A stretch of 50,515 nt of DNA from Rhodobacter capsulatus (lineage in GTDB: Bacteria; Pseudomonadota; Alphaproteobacteria; Rhodobacterales; Rhodobacteraceae): positions 1 through 50,515 of the forward strand of contig NZ_SWJZ01000044.1 of assembly GCF_005144475.1 (NCBI RefSeq), in the 5' to 3' direction. The notes beneath the pieces were generated by a model, which saw only the letters and a program-made list of their open reading frames with translations, had not been told where the DNA came from and made no database searches. Position numbers and translations under genes: made by a program. Numbering within the stretch: position 1 is the first letter of the stretch; the number at the start of each line of letters is the position of its first letter. Below, piece by piece: positions 31,462 to 40,856 of this stretch.

Positions 31462-33408
31462 TCACCAGGCCCCGCGCAATTCGTCGGTAAATCGCACCGC
31501 CCCCGCATCGGGCCGACCCAGCCGCGCGCGATAGACGGGCAGGCTCTCCGCCACCCGCATCACATAGGTCCGGGTCTCGGTGAACGGGATCATCTCCACC
31601 CAGTCGACGACATCGACCGACGGCGCGCGCGGATCGCCGCGCTCGGCGATCCAGCGCCGCGGCCGTCCGGGACCGGCATTGTAGCCCGCCGCCACCAGCA
31701 CCGGCGAGGTGCCGAATTCCTCCTGCAGCTTCGCCAGATATTCCGATCCCAGCCGCACGTTGTAAGACGGATCCGAGGTCAGCCGCCGCAATTCGTAAGG
31801 CTCGCCCAGCTTCTTCGCCATCATCTTCGCGGTCTCGGGCATCAGCTGCATCATCCCCCGCGCGCCGACCGGGCTGACGACGGCGGGATCAAACTCGCTT
31901 TCCCGCCGCGCGATCGACAGCGCCAGTTCCTCGGGCACGACCAGCCCCGCGGGGTTCAGATCGGGCAGCGGATAATAGGCCCGCGTCAACACCACCCCCT
32001 CGTTCGCCGCCCGTTTCGCCAGAAGCAGCATCAGATGCGCGTCGTGCCATTCCTCGGCCAACCGGGCCAGCGGGGCGATCTGCTCGGGCGGCAGGCTTTC
32101 TTCCAGATGCAACAGGAAGCGTTCCGCCAGATCCCGCGCGCCCGCCGCCTGCAACAGCTGCGCCGCCTGAAACACCGGATCCTGCACGAAGGGCGCCGCC
32201 CGCCAGTCGGGCAGCGCGGGCGGGGCGGCAAAGGCGGGGTCCAGCGGCGCACCGATCCGCTCGGCGCAGAGCAGCCCGTAATAGGCGGTCTGCCACTGCG
32301 CGCCTTCGACCCAGGCCTGATCGGCCTCGGCGACCCGGCCGATCGCCTCCAGCGCCCGGCCGCGCCAATAGGCGGCGCGGGATTTCGAAATCGGCCCGCT
32401 GACCGCGGCTTCCAGCGCCTCGAAATGCGCAAGCGCGGCGGGCGCATCGCCCAGTTTCAACGCCGCAAAGCCCGCCAGCCATTCCAGATCGGCCCAATCC
32501 GGATCGTCCGAGGGCAACCGATGCCGCGCCGCGATCTTGTAGGCCAGCCGCGCATCACCCTGCCGCAGGAAGAACCGCGCCAGCTGCCCGCGCAGATCCG
32601 ACCAAAGCTTCGGATCGCCAAGGCTTTCCGCGGTCTGCGAAAACGCCAGCACGATCTCGGCCGCGCCCGCTTCCAGATCGTTGCGCCAACGCCAGACCGC
32701 CCGGTCGCGGGCCAGCCCGCTTGATCCCGCCATCCGCTCCGGCACCGCCTGCAAAAGCTTGTCCACCCCCTCGGCCCGCGCCTGCAGGGCGATCCGCGCC
32801 TCGGCCACCGCCCGCGTGCCCGGGGTGACCAACGGCAGCATCGCGCGGGCCCGCGCAAGGCGGCCGCCATCCAGCGCCGCCTGCATCCGCCCGCCGTGGA
32901 AGGGCGCGACCAGATCGGCGTGACGGGCCAGAAACGCCGCCTGTTCTTCGGGCGTCAGGTCCAGACGGCGCCAGGCCGCCTCGGCCACGGCGGCGGCCTT
33001 GTCGGGCTGGCCCATCGCCTGCCGCGCCGCGATCAGCGCCAAGGCGCCGGTGCCGGTCTGCGGCGCGGCCGCCCCGAAATAGGCCACGGTCTCGACCGGA
33101 TTGGCGCCCGCCAGCTGCGCCTCGCCCTGCTTGCGCAGAAGCTCCATCCCCGGCCAATCGGCCCGCCGGGCGGCGAAATCGGCGTAATCGGCGAAACTGC
33201 CCTTGCCCGCGCGCAGCCGTTGCCATTCGATCAGATCGAAGGCGAGCGGTCCGGCCAGCCGGGCCTCGGCCGCGGCCTGATCCCAGTCGGTTTTCGCCGC
33301 CGCCGCCAGCGCGCGCGTCAGGGAAACGGGGTCGTCGGCCCGCCCGGCAAGGGGCAGAAACACCGCGGAAGCCGCCAGCAGAACGGCAAGGGAAAGAGGT
33401 TTGATCAT
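31462..33408 (-). CDS. slt: Soluble lytic murein transglycosylase
   Basis: Periplasmic enzyme of 648 residues that cleaves peptidoglycan glycan strands to 1,6-anhydro ends. A signal peptide occupies residues 1-25. The helical doughnut region follows to about residue 480. The SLT domain then shows the catalytic Glu in [10 protein letters not shown], the motif [13 protein letters not shown], a [12 protein letters not shown] helix and [13 protein letters not shown]. The ATG at 33408 starts MIKPLSLA, a proper signal peptide; an in-frame ATG 12 nt upstream is also possible. It is divergent from dapA. Confidence 0.92.
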   Translation of the reverse strand: MIKPLSLAVLLAASAVFLPLAGRADDPVSLTRALAAAAKTDWDQAAAEARLAGPLAFDLIEWQRLRAGKGSFADYADFAARRADWPGMELLRKQGEAQLAGANPVETVAYFGAAAPQTGTGALALIAARQAMGQPDKAAAVAEAAWRRLDLTPEEQAAFLARHADLVAPFHGGRMQAALDGGRLARARAMLPLVTPGTRAVAEARIALQARAEGVDKLLQAVPERMAGSSGLARDRAVWRWRNDLEAGAAEIVLAFSQTAESLGDPKLWSDLRGQLARFFLRQGDARLAYKIAARHRLPSDDPDWADLEWLAGFAALKLGDAPAALAHFEALEAAVSGPISKSRAAYWRGRALEAIGRVAEADQAWVEGAQWQTAYYGLLCAERIGAPLDPAFAAPPALPDWRAAPFVQDPVFQAAQLLQAAGARDLAERFLLHLEESLPPEQIAPLARLAEEWHDAHLMLLLAKRAANEGVVLTRAYYPLPDLNPAGLVVPEELALSIARRESEFDPAVVSPVGARGMMQLMPETAKMMAKKLGEPYELRRLTSDPSYNVRLGSEYLAKLQEEFGTSPVLVAAGYNAGPGRPRRWIAERGDPRAPSVDVVDWVEMIPFTETRTYVMRVAESLPVYRARLGRPDAGAVRFTDELRGAW

Positions 33409-33468
33409 GGGCCTGTGCATGCGTTTTCAACAGGCTGCGCGCAAGCCGTGATCGTTGCAATTCACAAG

Positions 33469-33497
33469 TTGGCAAGACCGAAAGCCTCGCCTATGGT
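33469..33497 (+). promoter_or_regulatory. Sigma-70-type promoter of dapA
   Basis: TTGGCA (33469-33474), a 17-bp spacer, and TATGGT (33492-33497) lie 50 bp before the dapA ATG. The -35 has 5/6 and the -10 has 4/6 matches to the housekeeping consensus with ideal spacing. A ribosome site CAGGAG follows at about 33536. Confidence 0.55.
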
Positions 33498-33546
33498 CCG
33501 CGCGACTTTCACTCAGGCGAATCCGCCTCAAGCTCAGGAGCGTGTC

Positions 33547-34419
33547 ATGTTCAAAGGGTCCTTCCCCGCACTCGTCACGCCGTTTTCAAACGGCGCCGTC
33601 GATTGGGACACGCTCAAGAAGCTGGTGAACTGGCACATCGACCAGGGCAGCCACGGTCTTGTGCCGGTCGGCACCACCGGCGAAAGCCCGACGCTGAGCC
33701 ATGAAGAACATAACGAAGTCGTGCGCGTCGTGGTGGAAACCGCGGCGAAACGCGTGCCGGTGATCGCGGGCGCGGGCTCCAATGCCACCGCCGAAGGGAT
33801 CGAGCTGATCCGCCACGCCGAGGCGAACGGCGCCGATGCGGCGCTCGTCGTGACGCCCTATTACAACAAGCCGACGCAGCGGGGCATGGTGGCGCATTTC
33901 ACCGCGATGCATGACGCCTGCACCCTGCCGATCATCATCTACAACATTCCCGGCCGCTCGGTCGTCGACATGATGCCCGAGACGATGGGCCAGCTGGCGC
34001 AGCTGCCGCGGATCGTCGGCGTGAAGGATGCGACGGGCGATCTGAGCCGGGTGGCGAAGCAGCGCATGACCTGCGGCGCCGATTTCCTGCAGCTTTCGGG
34101 CGAAGATGCGACGGCGGTCGGCTTCAACGCGATGGGCGGCGTCGGCTGCATCTCGGTGACGGCGAATGTCGCGCCGAAGCTTTGCGCCGAGATGCAGGAA
34201 GCCACCCTGCGCGGCGATTATGCGAAGGCGCTCGAATATCAGGATCTTCTGCTGCCGCTGCATATCGCGATCTTCCTCGAGCCGGGCGTGGCCGGGGCGA
34301 AATATGCGATGTCGAAGCTTGGGCTCTGCAGCCCCGAGGTGCGGCTGCCGCTGACCGAACTGACCGACGCGACCAAGGCCGCGCTTGACGCCGCAATGAA
34401 ACACGCCGGGCTGATCTGA
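33547..34419 (+). CDS. dapA: 4-hydroxy-tetrahydrodipicolinate synthase
   Basis: Condenses pyruvate with aspartate semialdehyde, the first committed step to lysine and diaminopimelate. The 290-residue protein is a full-length Dap[15 protein letters not shown] near 43 is the family signature, [11 protein letters not shown] near 131 holds the catalytic Tyr, [11 protein letters not shown] near 158 has the Schiff-base Lys, and [21 protein letters not shown] near 184 is the second signature. A good promoter and ribosome site precede it. Divergent slt also serves the wall, as diaminopimelate does. Confidence 0.95.
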   Translation: MFKGSFPALVTPFSNGAVDWDTLKKLVNWHIDQGSHGLVPVGTTGESPTLSHEEHNEVVRVVVETAAKRVPVIAGAGSNATAEGIELIRHAEANGADAALVVTPYYNKPTQRGMVAHFTAMHDACTLPIIIYNIPGRSVVDMMPETMGQLAQLPRIVGVKDATGDLSRVAKQRMTCGADFLQLSGEDATAVGFNAMGGVGCISVTANVAPKLCAEMQEATLRGDYAKALEYQDLLLPLHIAIFLEPGVAGAKYAMSKLGLCSPEVRLPLTELTDATKAALDAAMKHAGLI

Positions 34420-34444
34420 GGTCGGTCCTTTTGGCGACCTGTGC

Positions 34445-34513
34445 GGGGGGCTTTGCCCCCCGTCTTGCTTTCAGCAAGCCTCCCCCCGGGATATTTGAAG
34501 CAAGATAAAAGGG
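34445..34513 (+). repeat. 3'-end repeat module, copy 6 (after dapA)
   Basis: After a small stem AGGTCG/CGACCT at the dapA stop come the hairpin GGGGGGC TTT GCCCCCC (34445-34461), the hairpin CTTGCT TTC AGCAAG (34464-34478), and the core CCCCCCGGGATATTTGAAG and CAAGATAAAAGGG (34482-34513). The core is inverted against copy 7 so the two can pair over about 27 bp. Confidence 0.87.
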
Positions 34514-34514
34514 A

Positions 34515-34566
34515 TGCTCTTTATCTTGCTCCAAATATCCCGGGGGTCTGGGGGCAGAGCCCCCAG
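34515..34566 (-). repeat. 3'-end repeat module, copy 7 (after glutamine-synthetase-like gene)
   Basis: Minus strand: the hairpin CTGGGGGC, loop TCT, GCCCCCAG (34548-34566) is followed by CCCCCGGGATATTTGGAG and CAAGATAAAGAG (34519-34546). It starts 4 nt after the stop of the 34571 gene and mirrors copy 6. Confidence 0.87.
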
Positions 34567-34570
34567 CGCC

Positions 34571-35950
34571 TCAGACGTTGTGCAGATAAAGCGCGTAATC
34601 GACATCCGCGATCCAGCGGGCGACGCGGCCGTGTTCCGCCGCCTTGATCGCGGTGAAGGTGCGGTGCATGTCTTCACCCAGCGCGTCCTTCAGGAACTGG
34701 GACGCCGTCGCCGCCTCGATCGCCTCGCGCCAGTCGCGCGGGATTTTCAGGCTGTCATCACCCGCATAGCCGTTGCCGGTGGTTTCCGGGCCCGGGTCGA
34801 TGCGATGCTTCAACCCGTGCCGGATGCCCGCCAGAACCGTCGCCGCGACCAGATAGGGGTTGGCGTCAACGCCCGAGGGCCGATGCTCGATCCGCCGCGC
34901 CTTGATGTCGCCCGCCGGGATCCGCAGCGCCACCGAGCGGTTGTTCACCCCCCAGCTGGGCGAGACCGGCGCATAGCTTTGACCAACGAAGCGGCGCCAG
35001 GAATTGCCATGCGGGGCAAAGACCAGCATCGATTCGCCCATCGTTTGCCGCAAGCCGCCGATGGCGTGGCGGATCGTGTCGGTCCATTGGCCCTCCACCT
35101 CCTCGGCGAAGATGTTCCGGCCGGTTTCGTCACACAGGCTGACGTGGAAATGCATCCCCGAGCCCGCGTATTTCTCGATCGGTTTCGCCATGAAACAGGC
35201 GGTGACGCCATGCCGCCGCGCCTGAAGCCGGACGATGCGTTTGAGCCGCACCAGATCATCGGCCGCCTGCATCACATCGGTCCGGTAATGCAGCGTGAGT
35301 TCATATTGCCCGGGCGCATATTCGGAAATCACCGTTTCGGCCTTGATCCCCATCGCTTCGGCAGCGCGGTAGATGTCACTGAACAGGGGCTCCATCCCGT
35401 GCAGGTGATCGACCGAATAGACCTCGGTCCAGTCGCTGCGCCGCCCGTCCAGAACTGCCGCCGCAGGCCGCACGCCCTGCGCGGTGTCGGGGTCCAGAAG
35501 GAAGAATTCAAGTTCGAACGCGCCCGCGGGATGAAGCCCTTCGTCCGCCATCGCCTGCACCTGCCGGGCCAGCGCGTGCCGCGGGTCCGAGGTCATTTCG
35601 GCGCCATCGAGATGATACATGCTCATCAAGACCTCGCCGCGCGGCGGGTTGGTGCCGTGCAGCGCCTTCAGCGTGCCGGGAATGGGCCAGGCACGCAGAT
35701 CGCCATCGCCCTGATCCCAGATGAGGCCGGTTTCGTGCACGTCTTCGCCCACGATATCAAGGCCAAGGATGGAAATCGGCAGGTGCCGCCCGCCCTTGTA
35801 AAGCCCGATCAGCTCGTGGCGGCGGATGATCTTGCCGCGACCGATGCCGTTCGCATCGTGCAGCACGATGTCGAAAGCCTCGATTTCGGGATGGGCGGCA
35901 AGGAAATCTTCGGCTTCTTGCAAGGTGGAGCCAGTCGGCGAATGGGTCAT
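34571..35950 (-). CDS. Glutamine-synthetase-family ligase (gamma-glutamylamide/PuuA-like)
   Basis: ATP-dependent ligase of 459 residues with a glutamine synthetase fold. Catalytic-domain motifs are FELEFFLLDPD near residue 123, SEYAPGQYELTL near 189, GSGMHFHVSL near 243, VNNRSVALRIPAGD near 313, and RIEHRPSGVDANPYL near 332. The N-terminal beta-grasp part is like PuuA and other gamma-glutamyl-amine synthetases rather than GlnA; the adenylylation loop of GlnA is absent. The substrate amine is unknown. It follows the aminotransferase gene by 1 nt, so both are co-translated, perhaps in use of a polyamine or other amine. Confidence 0.82.
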   Translation of the reverse strand: MTHSPTGSTLQEAEDFLAAHPEIEAFDIVLHDANGIGRGKIIRRHELIGLYKGGRHLPISILGLDIVGEDVHETGLIWDQGDGDLRAWPIPGTLKALHGTNPPRGEVLMSMYHLDGAEMTSDPRHALARQVQAMADEGLHPAGAFELEFFLLDPDTAQGVRPAAAVLDGRRSDWTEVYSVDHLHGMEPLFSDIYRAAEAMGIKAETVISEYAPGQYELTLHYRTDVMQAADDLVRLKRIVRLQARRHGVTACFMAKPIEKYAGSGMHFHVSLCDETGRNIFAEEVEGQWTDTIRHAIGGLRQTMGESMLVFAPHGNSWRRFVGQSYAPVSPSWGVNNRSVALRIPAGDIKARRIEHRPSGVDANPYLVAATVLAGIRHGLKHRIDPGPETTGNGYAGDDSLKIPRDWREAIEAATASQFLKDALGEDMHRTFTAIKAAEHGRVARWIADVDYALYLHNV

Positions 35951-35951
35951 G

Positions 35952-37322
35952 TCAGGTCTCGAACAATTGGGCCGTCACGGCGTCGAAAGCGGCGATCAGG
36001 CGGTCGATCTGCGCGCGCGTCGTGGCGGGCGAGATCAGCATCATGTTGTGGAACGGCGCGATCAGGCAGCCGCGGTTCAGAAGGCCGATGTGCAGCGCGG
36101 CTTCCAGCGCGGGGGCATGGGCACGGGCGGCGTCAAAGCCATTGCGCAGCGGGCCGGGGGCGCAGATGACCTCGACCCGGGCGCCGACGCGGACGACATG
36201 CCACGGCGCTTTGCGGCGCTTCACCACCTTCGACAGGCCAGCGCATAGCCGCGCTGCGCCCGCCTCCATCCGGGCGTAATTTGCGGGCGTCATCACCTCG
36301 CGCAGCGTGGCGACAAGGGCCGCGAATTGCAGCGGATTGGCGGAAAGCGTCGTGCCCATGCCGCTGTGCCCCGCAGGCCGGGTGGCGTCATAGGCGGCGA
36401 AACGCGCGGCCAGCTCGGGGGTCAGCCCCCAGACCGCGGTGGGCACGCCCCCCGCGACGCATTTGCCGACGACAAAGATATCGGGGCGCAGCCCATGCAC
36501 GCGGGTATAGCCGCCAAGACCCGAGGAAATCGTGTGGGTTTCATCGAGGATCAGCACCGCGCCGTGGCGGGTGGCAAGATCGCGCAGCCCGTCGTGAAAG
36601 CCCGGCGCGGGCAGGACCATGCAGGAATTGGTCATCACCGGCTCGGTGAGGATCGCGGCGACATCACCCGCCGCCAACGCCCGTTCCACCGCCGCCAGAT
36701 CGTTGAAGGGCACCGCGACGGCGACGCGCCGCAGATCCTCGACCTGGCCCACAAGCCCCGGGCGGGCCACGGTTTTCCCGCCCTCAAGGCAGACCATCGC
36801 GTCATCGACGGTGCCGTGATAGCAGCCGTCGAAGACCAGCACCTTCGGCCGTCCGGTCACCGCGCGGGCGACGCGCAGCGCAAAGCGGTTCGCATCGGTC
36901 GCGGTCGTCGCCACCTGCCAGCGCATCGGTCCGAAAACATCCGAGAGCAGCTGACCGGCCTGCAGCGCCGCCATCGTGGGCAGCATGTAAGTGAGCCCCG
37001 CCCCCGCCTGCGCGCGGATGGCGCGCGCGACGGGCGCAGGCGAATGGCCAAACATGGACCCGGTGTCGCCCAGACAGAAATCGTCGATCCGGTGGCCGTC
37101 GAGATCCTCGATCAGCGCGCCTTTCGCCGCCGTGACCAGCATCGGAAAGGGCTGCGGCCAGTCGCGCATCCAGTGCATCGGCACGCCCGCCAGCCAGGGG
37201 CTGGCGCCCGCCGCCAAAGCCGCGCGCGTGCGCGGACGGGCCGCGGCATAGGCCTCGGCCTCCTTGGCCGCAAAGGCGGCGATGCGGGCTGCGGCAACGC
37301 CGCCGATCTGGGTTTCGGACAT
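35952..37322 (-). CDS. Class-III aminotransferase, glutamate-1-semialdehyde-aminomutase-like
   Basis: PLP-dependent transaminase of 456 residues. GDTGSMFGHSPAPV near 94, FDGCYHGTVDD near 167, the PLP-binding Asp in LILDETHT near 251 and the Schiff-base Lys in VVGKCVAGGVP near 281 define the fold. The SMFGH and GGVP forms are closest to the glutamate-1-semialdehyde subgroup, but the protein is about 25 residues longer and sits with a glutamine-synthetase-like ligase, so it is unlikely to be HemL. A role in omega-amine or amino-acid catabolism is inferred. Start at 37322 precedes MSETQIGG and follows GGAGGG. Confidence 0.82.
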   Translation of the reverse strand: MSETQIGGVAAARIAAFAAKEAEAYAAARPRTRAALAAGASPWLAGVPMHWMRDWPQPFPMLVTAAKGALIEDLDGHRIDDFCLGDTGSMFGHSPAPVARAIRAQAGAGLTYMLPTMAALQAGQLLSDVFGPMRWQVATTATDANRFALRVARAVTGRPKVLVFDGCYHGTVDDAMVCLEGGKTVARPGLVGQVEDLRRVAVAVPFNDLAAVERALAAGDVAAILTEPVMTNSCMVLPAPGFHDGLRDLATRHGAVLILDETHTISSGLGGYTRVHGLRPDIFVVGKCVAGGVPTAVWGLTPELAARFAAYDATRPAGHSGMGTTLSANPLQFAALVATLREVMTPANYARMEAGAARLCAGLSKVVKRRKAPWHVVRVGARVEVICAPGPLRNGFDAARAHAPALEAALHIGLLNRGCLIAPFHNMMLISPATTRAQIDRLIAAFDAVTAQLFET

Positions 37323-37433
37323 GGCTCCCTCCGGCCTCACCTGACCATGCCCGAAGCGCCAAGGCAACGCCCGGGCTGCAGCCATTTCGACGCGCATCCA
37401 TGCATGGAGCGCATATGTTGCCACCGCTGCGCG

Positions 37434-37467
37434 CAAAGAAAAAGACCCGGGACGCGGGTCCCGGGCC
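37434..37467 (-). terminator. Intrinsic terminator of nhaD
   Basis: On the minus strand an 8-bp perfect stem CCCGGGAC, loop CCGC, GTCCCGGG (37446-37465) is followed by TCTTTTTCTTT. It lies about 20 nt after the nhaD stop. This is the one textbook rho-independent terminator with a T-tract in the window. Confidence 0.85.
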
Positions 37468-37486
37468 TTTCGCCTGTCGGTCAGGA

Positions 37487-38791
37487 TCAGAAGTGATGCG
37501 CGTTGATCAGCAGATGCGCGCCGATCGCCACGAAATAGCCCAGCGCGATCGCCCAGGCCCATTTCAGATGCCCCGAGAAAGTGTATTGCCCGCGCGCCTG
37601 CCCCATCAGCGCGACGCCCGCCGCCGAGCCGATCGACAGGATCGAGCCGCCGACGCCGCAGGTCAGCGTGATCAGGAGCCATTGCCCGTGGCTCATCTGC
37701 GGATCCATCGTCAAGACCGCGAACATCAGCGGAATATTGTCGACGACCGCGGACAGAAGGCCCAGGATCGTATTCGCCGCCGTCGCCCCAAGCCCTTGAT
37801 AAAGCGCGACAGAAACCATGTCGAGGTAGCCAAGCACGCCCAGACCGCCGACCGCGAAGATGATCCCGAAGAAGAACAAGAGCGTGTCCCATTCCACCCG
37901 TTCGAACTGCTTGAAGCTGTCCAGAACCAGTTCCTCGTCCTGCCGCTTGTGGCCGGTCATGGTGAGGAAATAGGAGAAGATCTGCAGATAGCCGAGGCCG
38001 AGCATCATCCCCATCGCGGGCGGCAGCGCCAGGAAGTTCTTGAAGCTGACGGCGGTGACGATGGTGGCGGCAAAGAGCCAGACCACCCCGGCGCCGCCCG
38101 GCTTCATCATGCCCCTGTCCTCGGTGGCGGCGGGGGAGTCGGTCGGGATCGCAAAGGACATGATCACCGCCGGAACCAGCCAGTTCAGCAGCGACGGGAT
38201 GAACAGGACGAAGAATTCGAAGAACTCGACCTTGCCCTTTTGCCAGACCATCAGGGTGGTGATGTCGCCAAAGGGGGTGAAGGCGCCGCCCGCATTCGCC
38301 GCAACCACGGTCGAGATGCAGGAGAGGGTGACGAATTTCGGCGAGGTCCGGCCCACGGCCATCACCACCGCCCCCATCACCAGCGCCGTCGTCAGGTTGT
38401 CGAGCACGCCCGACAGGATGAAGGACAGAAAGCCGGTCAGGAAAAACAGCTTGCGATAGCTCAGGCCAAGCCCCACCAGCTTCGCGCGCAGCGCGTCGAA
38501 GACCCGGCGCTCCTCCATCGTGTTGACGTAGGTGATGGCGACGAGCAGGAACAGCAGCAGTTCGCCATATTCCTCGACGACATGGACGGCCTTTTCATGC
38601 GCGACCTCGGACAGGCCGTGGCTGGCATAGCCGACGCCGATCAGCGTCCAGATCAGCCCCGCGGCCAGCATCACCGGCTTCGACTTGCGCATGTGGGTGG
38701 TCTCTTCCATCACCACCAGCGCATAGGCGCCAAGGAAGATCATCACCGACAAAATGCCGAAGATGCTTCCGGTCAGATCGAGTTGTTCCAT
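37487..38791 (-). CDS. nhaD: Sodium/proton antiporter of NhaD type
   Basis: Inner-membrane antiporter of 434 residues that expels Na+ or Li+ in exchange for protons. It has about twelve hydrophobic helices. Conserved parts of the NhaD/ArsB-like family are LSGVLDNLTTALVMG near residue 116, STVVAANAGGAFTPFGDITTLM near 147 and AVVDNIPLMFAVLTMDP near 344. The LDNLTT and VDNIPL loops carry the paired Asp-Asn motifs of the ion path. The ATG at 38791 follows GGAGGGACC. A strong terminator follows. Its upstream region is shared with the divergent opg operon. Confidence 0.9.
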   Translation of the reverse strand: MEQLDLTGSIFGILSVMIFLGAYALVVMEETTHMRKSKPVMLAAGLIWTLIGVGYASHGLSEVAHEKAVHVVEEYGELLLFLLVAITYVNTMEERRVFDALRAKLVGLGLSYRKLFFLTGFLSFILSGVLDNLTTALVMGAVVMAVGRTSPKFVTLSCISTVVAANAGGAFTPFGDITTLMVWQKGKVEFFEFFVLFIPSLLNWLVPAVIMSFAIPTDSPAATEDRGMMKPGGAGVVWLFAATIVTAVSFKNFLALPPAMGMMLGLGYLQIFSYFLTMTGHKRQDEELVLDSFKQFERVEWDTLLFFFGIIFAVGGLGVLGYLDMVSVALYQGLGATAANTILGLLSAVVDNIPLMFAVLTMDPQMSHGQWLLITLTCGVGGSILSIGSAAGVALMGQARGQYTFSGHLKWAWAIALGYFVAIGAHLLINAHHF

Positions 38792-39245
38792 GGTCCCTCC
38801 GGCTGTTTGCACCGGTTTATCCAGCCTGCCCCGGTGTCACAAGAGCGCCCGCGGCGCCGGGCGGCAGCTGGCACGCGGACTGCGGCAGGCGGCGCAATTC
38901 CCGGGCCGGGCGGCCGCGACTCACCCCCCGTCCGGGGCGGGAATGCCGCTGTTTGCAGCTGCGGAAAAACCGGCTCAAACCGGTTAAAACATGTATCGAA
39001 ATCGGGAAAAGCGGCTTTGCCCGCGCAGAAGGCGCAACTTCCTGACCGATGCGCGGAAACTTGCGCAACTTTGCGCCAAAACAGGCGGGACAGCGCCCAT
39101 TTGACACATCTGTTACGCAAACTCTCTTGCCAGTTTTTAAGCACTGTGGCTATAGAAACGGCAAACGGGGGCGCCCCTGAGCGGCCTCTGGAACTATCTG
39201 ACTTTGCATAGAAAACAGATGCCCTCCAGCCGGAACAAAGCCTCC
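38792..39245. promoter_or_regulatory. nhaD-opgG divergent intergenic region
   Basis: A 454-bp gap without a credible gene; open frames across it have no ribosome sites or family features. It contains an 8-bp palindrome AACCGGTT (38978-38985) preceded by a half site AACCGG, and a direct repeat GCGCAACTT at 39032-39040 and 39063-39071, spaced 31 bp (about three helical turns). The opgG promoter lies at 39127-39156. The GC content falls toward opgG. Regulator sites for osmotic or salt control of both operons would fit here, but that is inference. Confidence 0.5.
39127..39156 (+). promoter_or_regulatory. Sigma-70-type promoter of opgGIHC
   Basis: TTGCCA (39127-39132), an 18-bp spacer, and TATAGA (39151-39156) lie about 90 bp before the opgG start. 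The -35 matches 5/6 and the -10 matches 5/6 to the consensus. Confidence 0.5.
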
Positions 39246-40856
39246 ATGATGATGACCCGCCGCCACCTTCTGGTGACGCTCTCCTCGGCTGCGATCCTTG
39301 CCGGGACGGGGGCCGTGCCGCGCAGTGCCCATGCGCAGGAAACCACCCCGCCCGCACCGATCGACGTGCCCGCTGCGCCGCCGCAAAAACCCTTCAGCTT
39401 CGACACGCTCGCCGAAGAGATGCGCGCACTGGTCGGTGCCGGTCCCGATGCGCCGATGGTGCTGCCCGACAGCTTCCTCAACCAGCTCACCTATGACCTG
39501 TACCGGCTGATCCGCTTCGATCCGGCCAAGGCGCGCTTCGCCGATGTCGAGCGGACGCATTTCCAGCTGCATGCCTTCCACATGGGCTGGCTGTTCAAGG
39601 AACCGGTGCTGCTGAACGAGGTGATCGGCGGGCAGACCCTGCCGATGGGCTTCGACACCGACGATTTCATCTATGAACGCGAAAGCCGCGACAAGGTTCC
39701 GCTGCATGTGGCGTTGCCGGGCGTTGCGGGCTTCCGCCTGCACACGCCGCTCAACCGTCCCGATGTTTTCGATGAACTGGTGGCATTTCAGGGCGCGTCG
39801 TATTTCCGCGCCCTTGGCCGCAACTCGGCCTATGGTCTGTCGGCGCGCGGCCTTGCGGTGAACACCGGCCTGTCGGTGGCCGAGGAATTCCCGCGCTTCA
39901 CCCGCTTCTGGATCCAGCGCCCCGAACCGGGCGGCGAGACGATCACGATCTGGGCGGCGCTGGAAAGCGCCTCGCTGACCGGCGCCTATCAATTCGTCAT
40001 CCGCCCCGGCTTCGAGACGGTGGTGGATGTCACCGCGCGGCTCTTCTTCCGCGCCGACGTGCAGCAGCTGGGCATCGCGCCCCTGACCTCGATGTTCCTG
40101 TTCTCGGAACGCAACCGCAAGGATTTCGACGATTACCGGCCCAAGGTGCATGACAGCGACGGGCTGGGCATCGTGCGCGCCGATGGCGACATCCTATGGC
40201 GGCCGCTGGCGAACCCGTCGCGGCTGGCGTCGTCGTATTTCTCGGAAACCGCGCCGAAGTCCTTCGGGCTTTACCAGCGCGACCGCGAATTCGACCATTA
40301 TCAGGACGATGCCGCGCATTACGAAAAGCGCCCCTCCTGCGTGGTCGAACCGATCGGCGACTGGGGCAAGGGCGTGATCCGTCTGGTCGAGATCCCGTCG
40401 GATCTGGAAGTGAACGACAACATCGTCGCCTTCTGGATCCCGGATGCGCCCGCGAAGGCGGGCGAAAGCCGCGAGTTCAGCTATCGGCTGCGCTGGGGCG
40501 ATCTGGAATTCGACGATTTCGACGACCGCGCCCATGTCAAGGAAACCCGCACCGGCGAGGGCGGGGTTTCGGGCGTGCAGAATACCGACGGCACGCGCAA
40601 GTTCGTGATCGATTTCGTCGGCGGGCTGATGGACAGCCTTGGCCATGACGAGGCCGAGAACCTGACCATCGTCGCCAATGCCTGGAATGGCGAAATCGTG
40701 ACGAAAGTGCTGTCCCGCAACACCACCGACGGAATCTGGCGTCTTGTCATGGATGTGAAGCCGACCGGGGGTGACACTGTCGAACTGGCTGCCCATATCG
40801 CCGGATATGGTCGCAAGCTGACCGAAACCTGGCTCTATCAATGGATCCACGCATGA
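39246..40856 (+). CDS. opgG: Periplasmic glucan biosynthesis protein OpgG (MdoG)
   Basis: Periplasmic protein of 536 residues needed to build osmoregulated periplasmic glucans. A Tat signal (MTRRHLLVTLSSAAILAG) ends near residue 33 with AHA. The MdoG domain starts with FSFDTLAEEMRAL, then FKEPVLLNEV, SYFRALGRNSAYGLSARGLA near 199, and FFSERNR-like and SYEE-free late parts typical of the family. I chose the ATG at 39246, which begins the Tat signal; TTG at 39204 and ATG at 39219 would lengthen it. opgI overlaps its stop (ATGA). Confidence 0.92.
   Translation: MMMTRRHLLVTLSSAAILAGTGAVPRSAHAQETTPPAPIDVPAAPPQKPFSFDTLAEEMRALVGAGPDAPMVLPDSFLNQLTYDLYRLIRFDPAKARFADVERTHFQLHAFHMGWLFKEPVLLNEVIGGQTLPMGFDTDDFIYERESRDKVPLHVALPGVAGFRLHTPLNRPDVFDELVAFQGASYFRALGRNSAYGLSARGLAVNTGLSVAEEFPRFTRFWIQRPEPGGETITIWAALESASLTGAYQFVIRPGFETVVDVTARLFFRADVQQLGIAPLTSMFLFSERNRKDFDDYRPKVHDSDGLGIVRADGDILWRPLANPSRLASSYFSETAPKSFGLYQRDREFDHYQDDAAHYEKRPSCVVEPIGDWGKGVIRLVEIPSDLEVNDNIVAFWIPDAPAKAGESREFSYRLRWGDLEFDDFDDRAHVKETRTGEGGVSGVQNTDGTRKFVIDFVGGLMDSLGHDEAENLTIVANAWNGEIVTKVLSRNTTDGIWRLVMDVKPTGGDTVELAAHIAGYGRKLTETWLYQWIHA

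Noticed and set aside
35952-37322. HemL (glutamate-1-semialdehyde aminomutase) for tetrapyrrole synthesis
   Set aside because: Alphaproteobacteria make 5-aminolevulinate with ALA synthase, and the gene is coupled to a glutamine-synthetase-like ligase.
38820-39150. Small open frames between nhaD and opgG
   Set aside because: No ribosome sites, no family features, and composition of non-coding GC-rich DNA.
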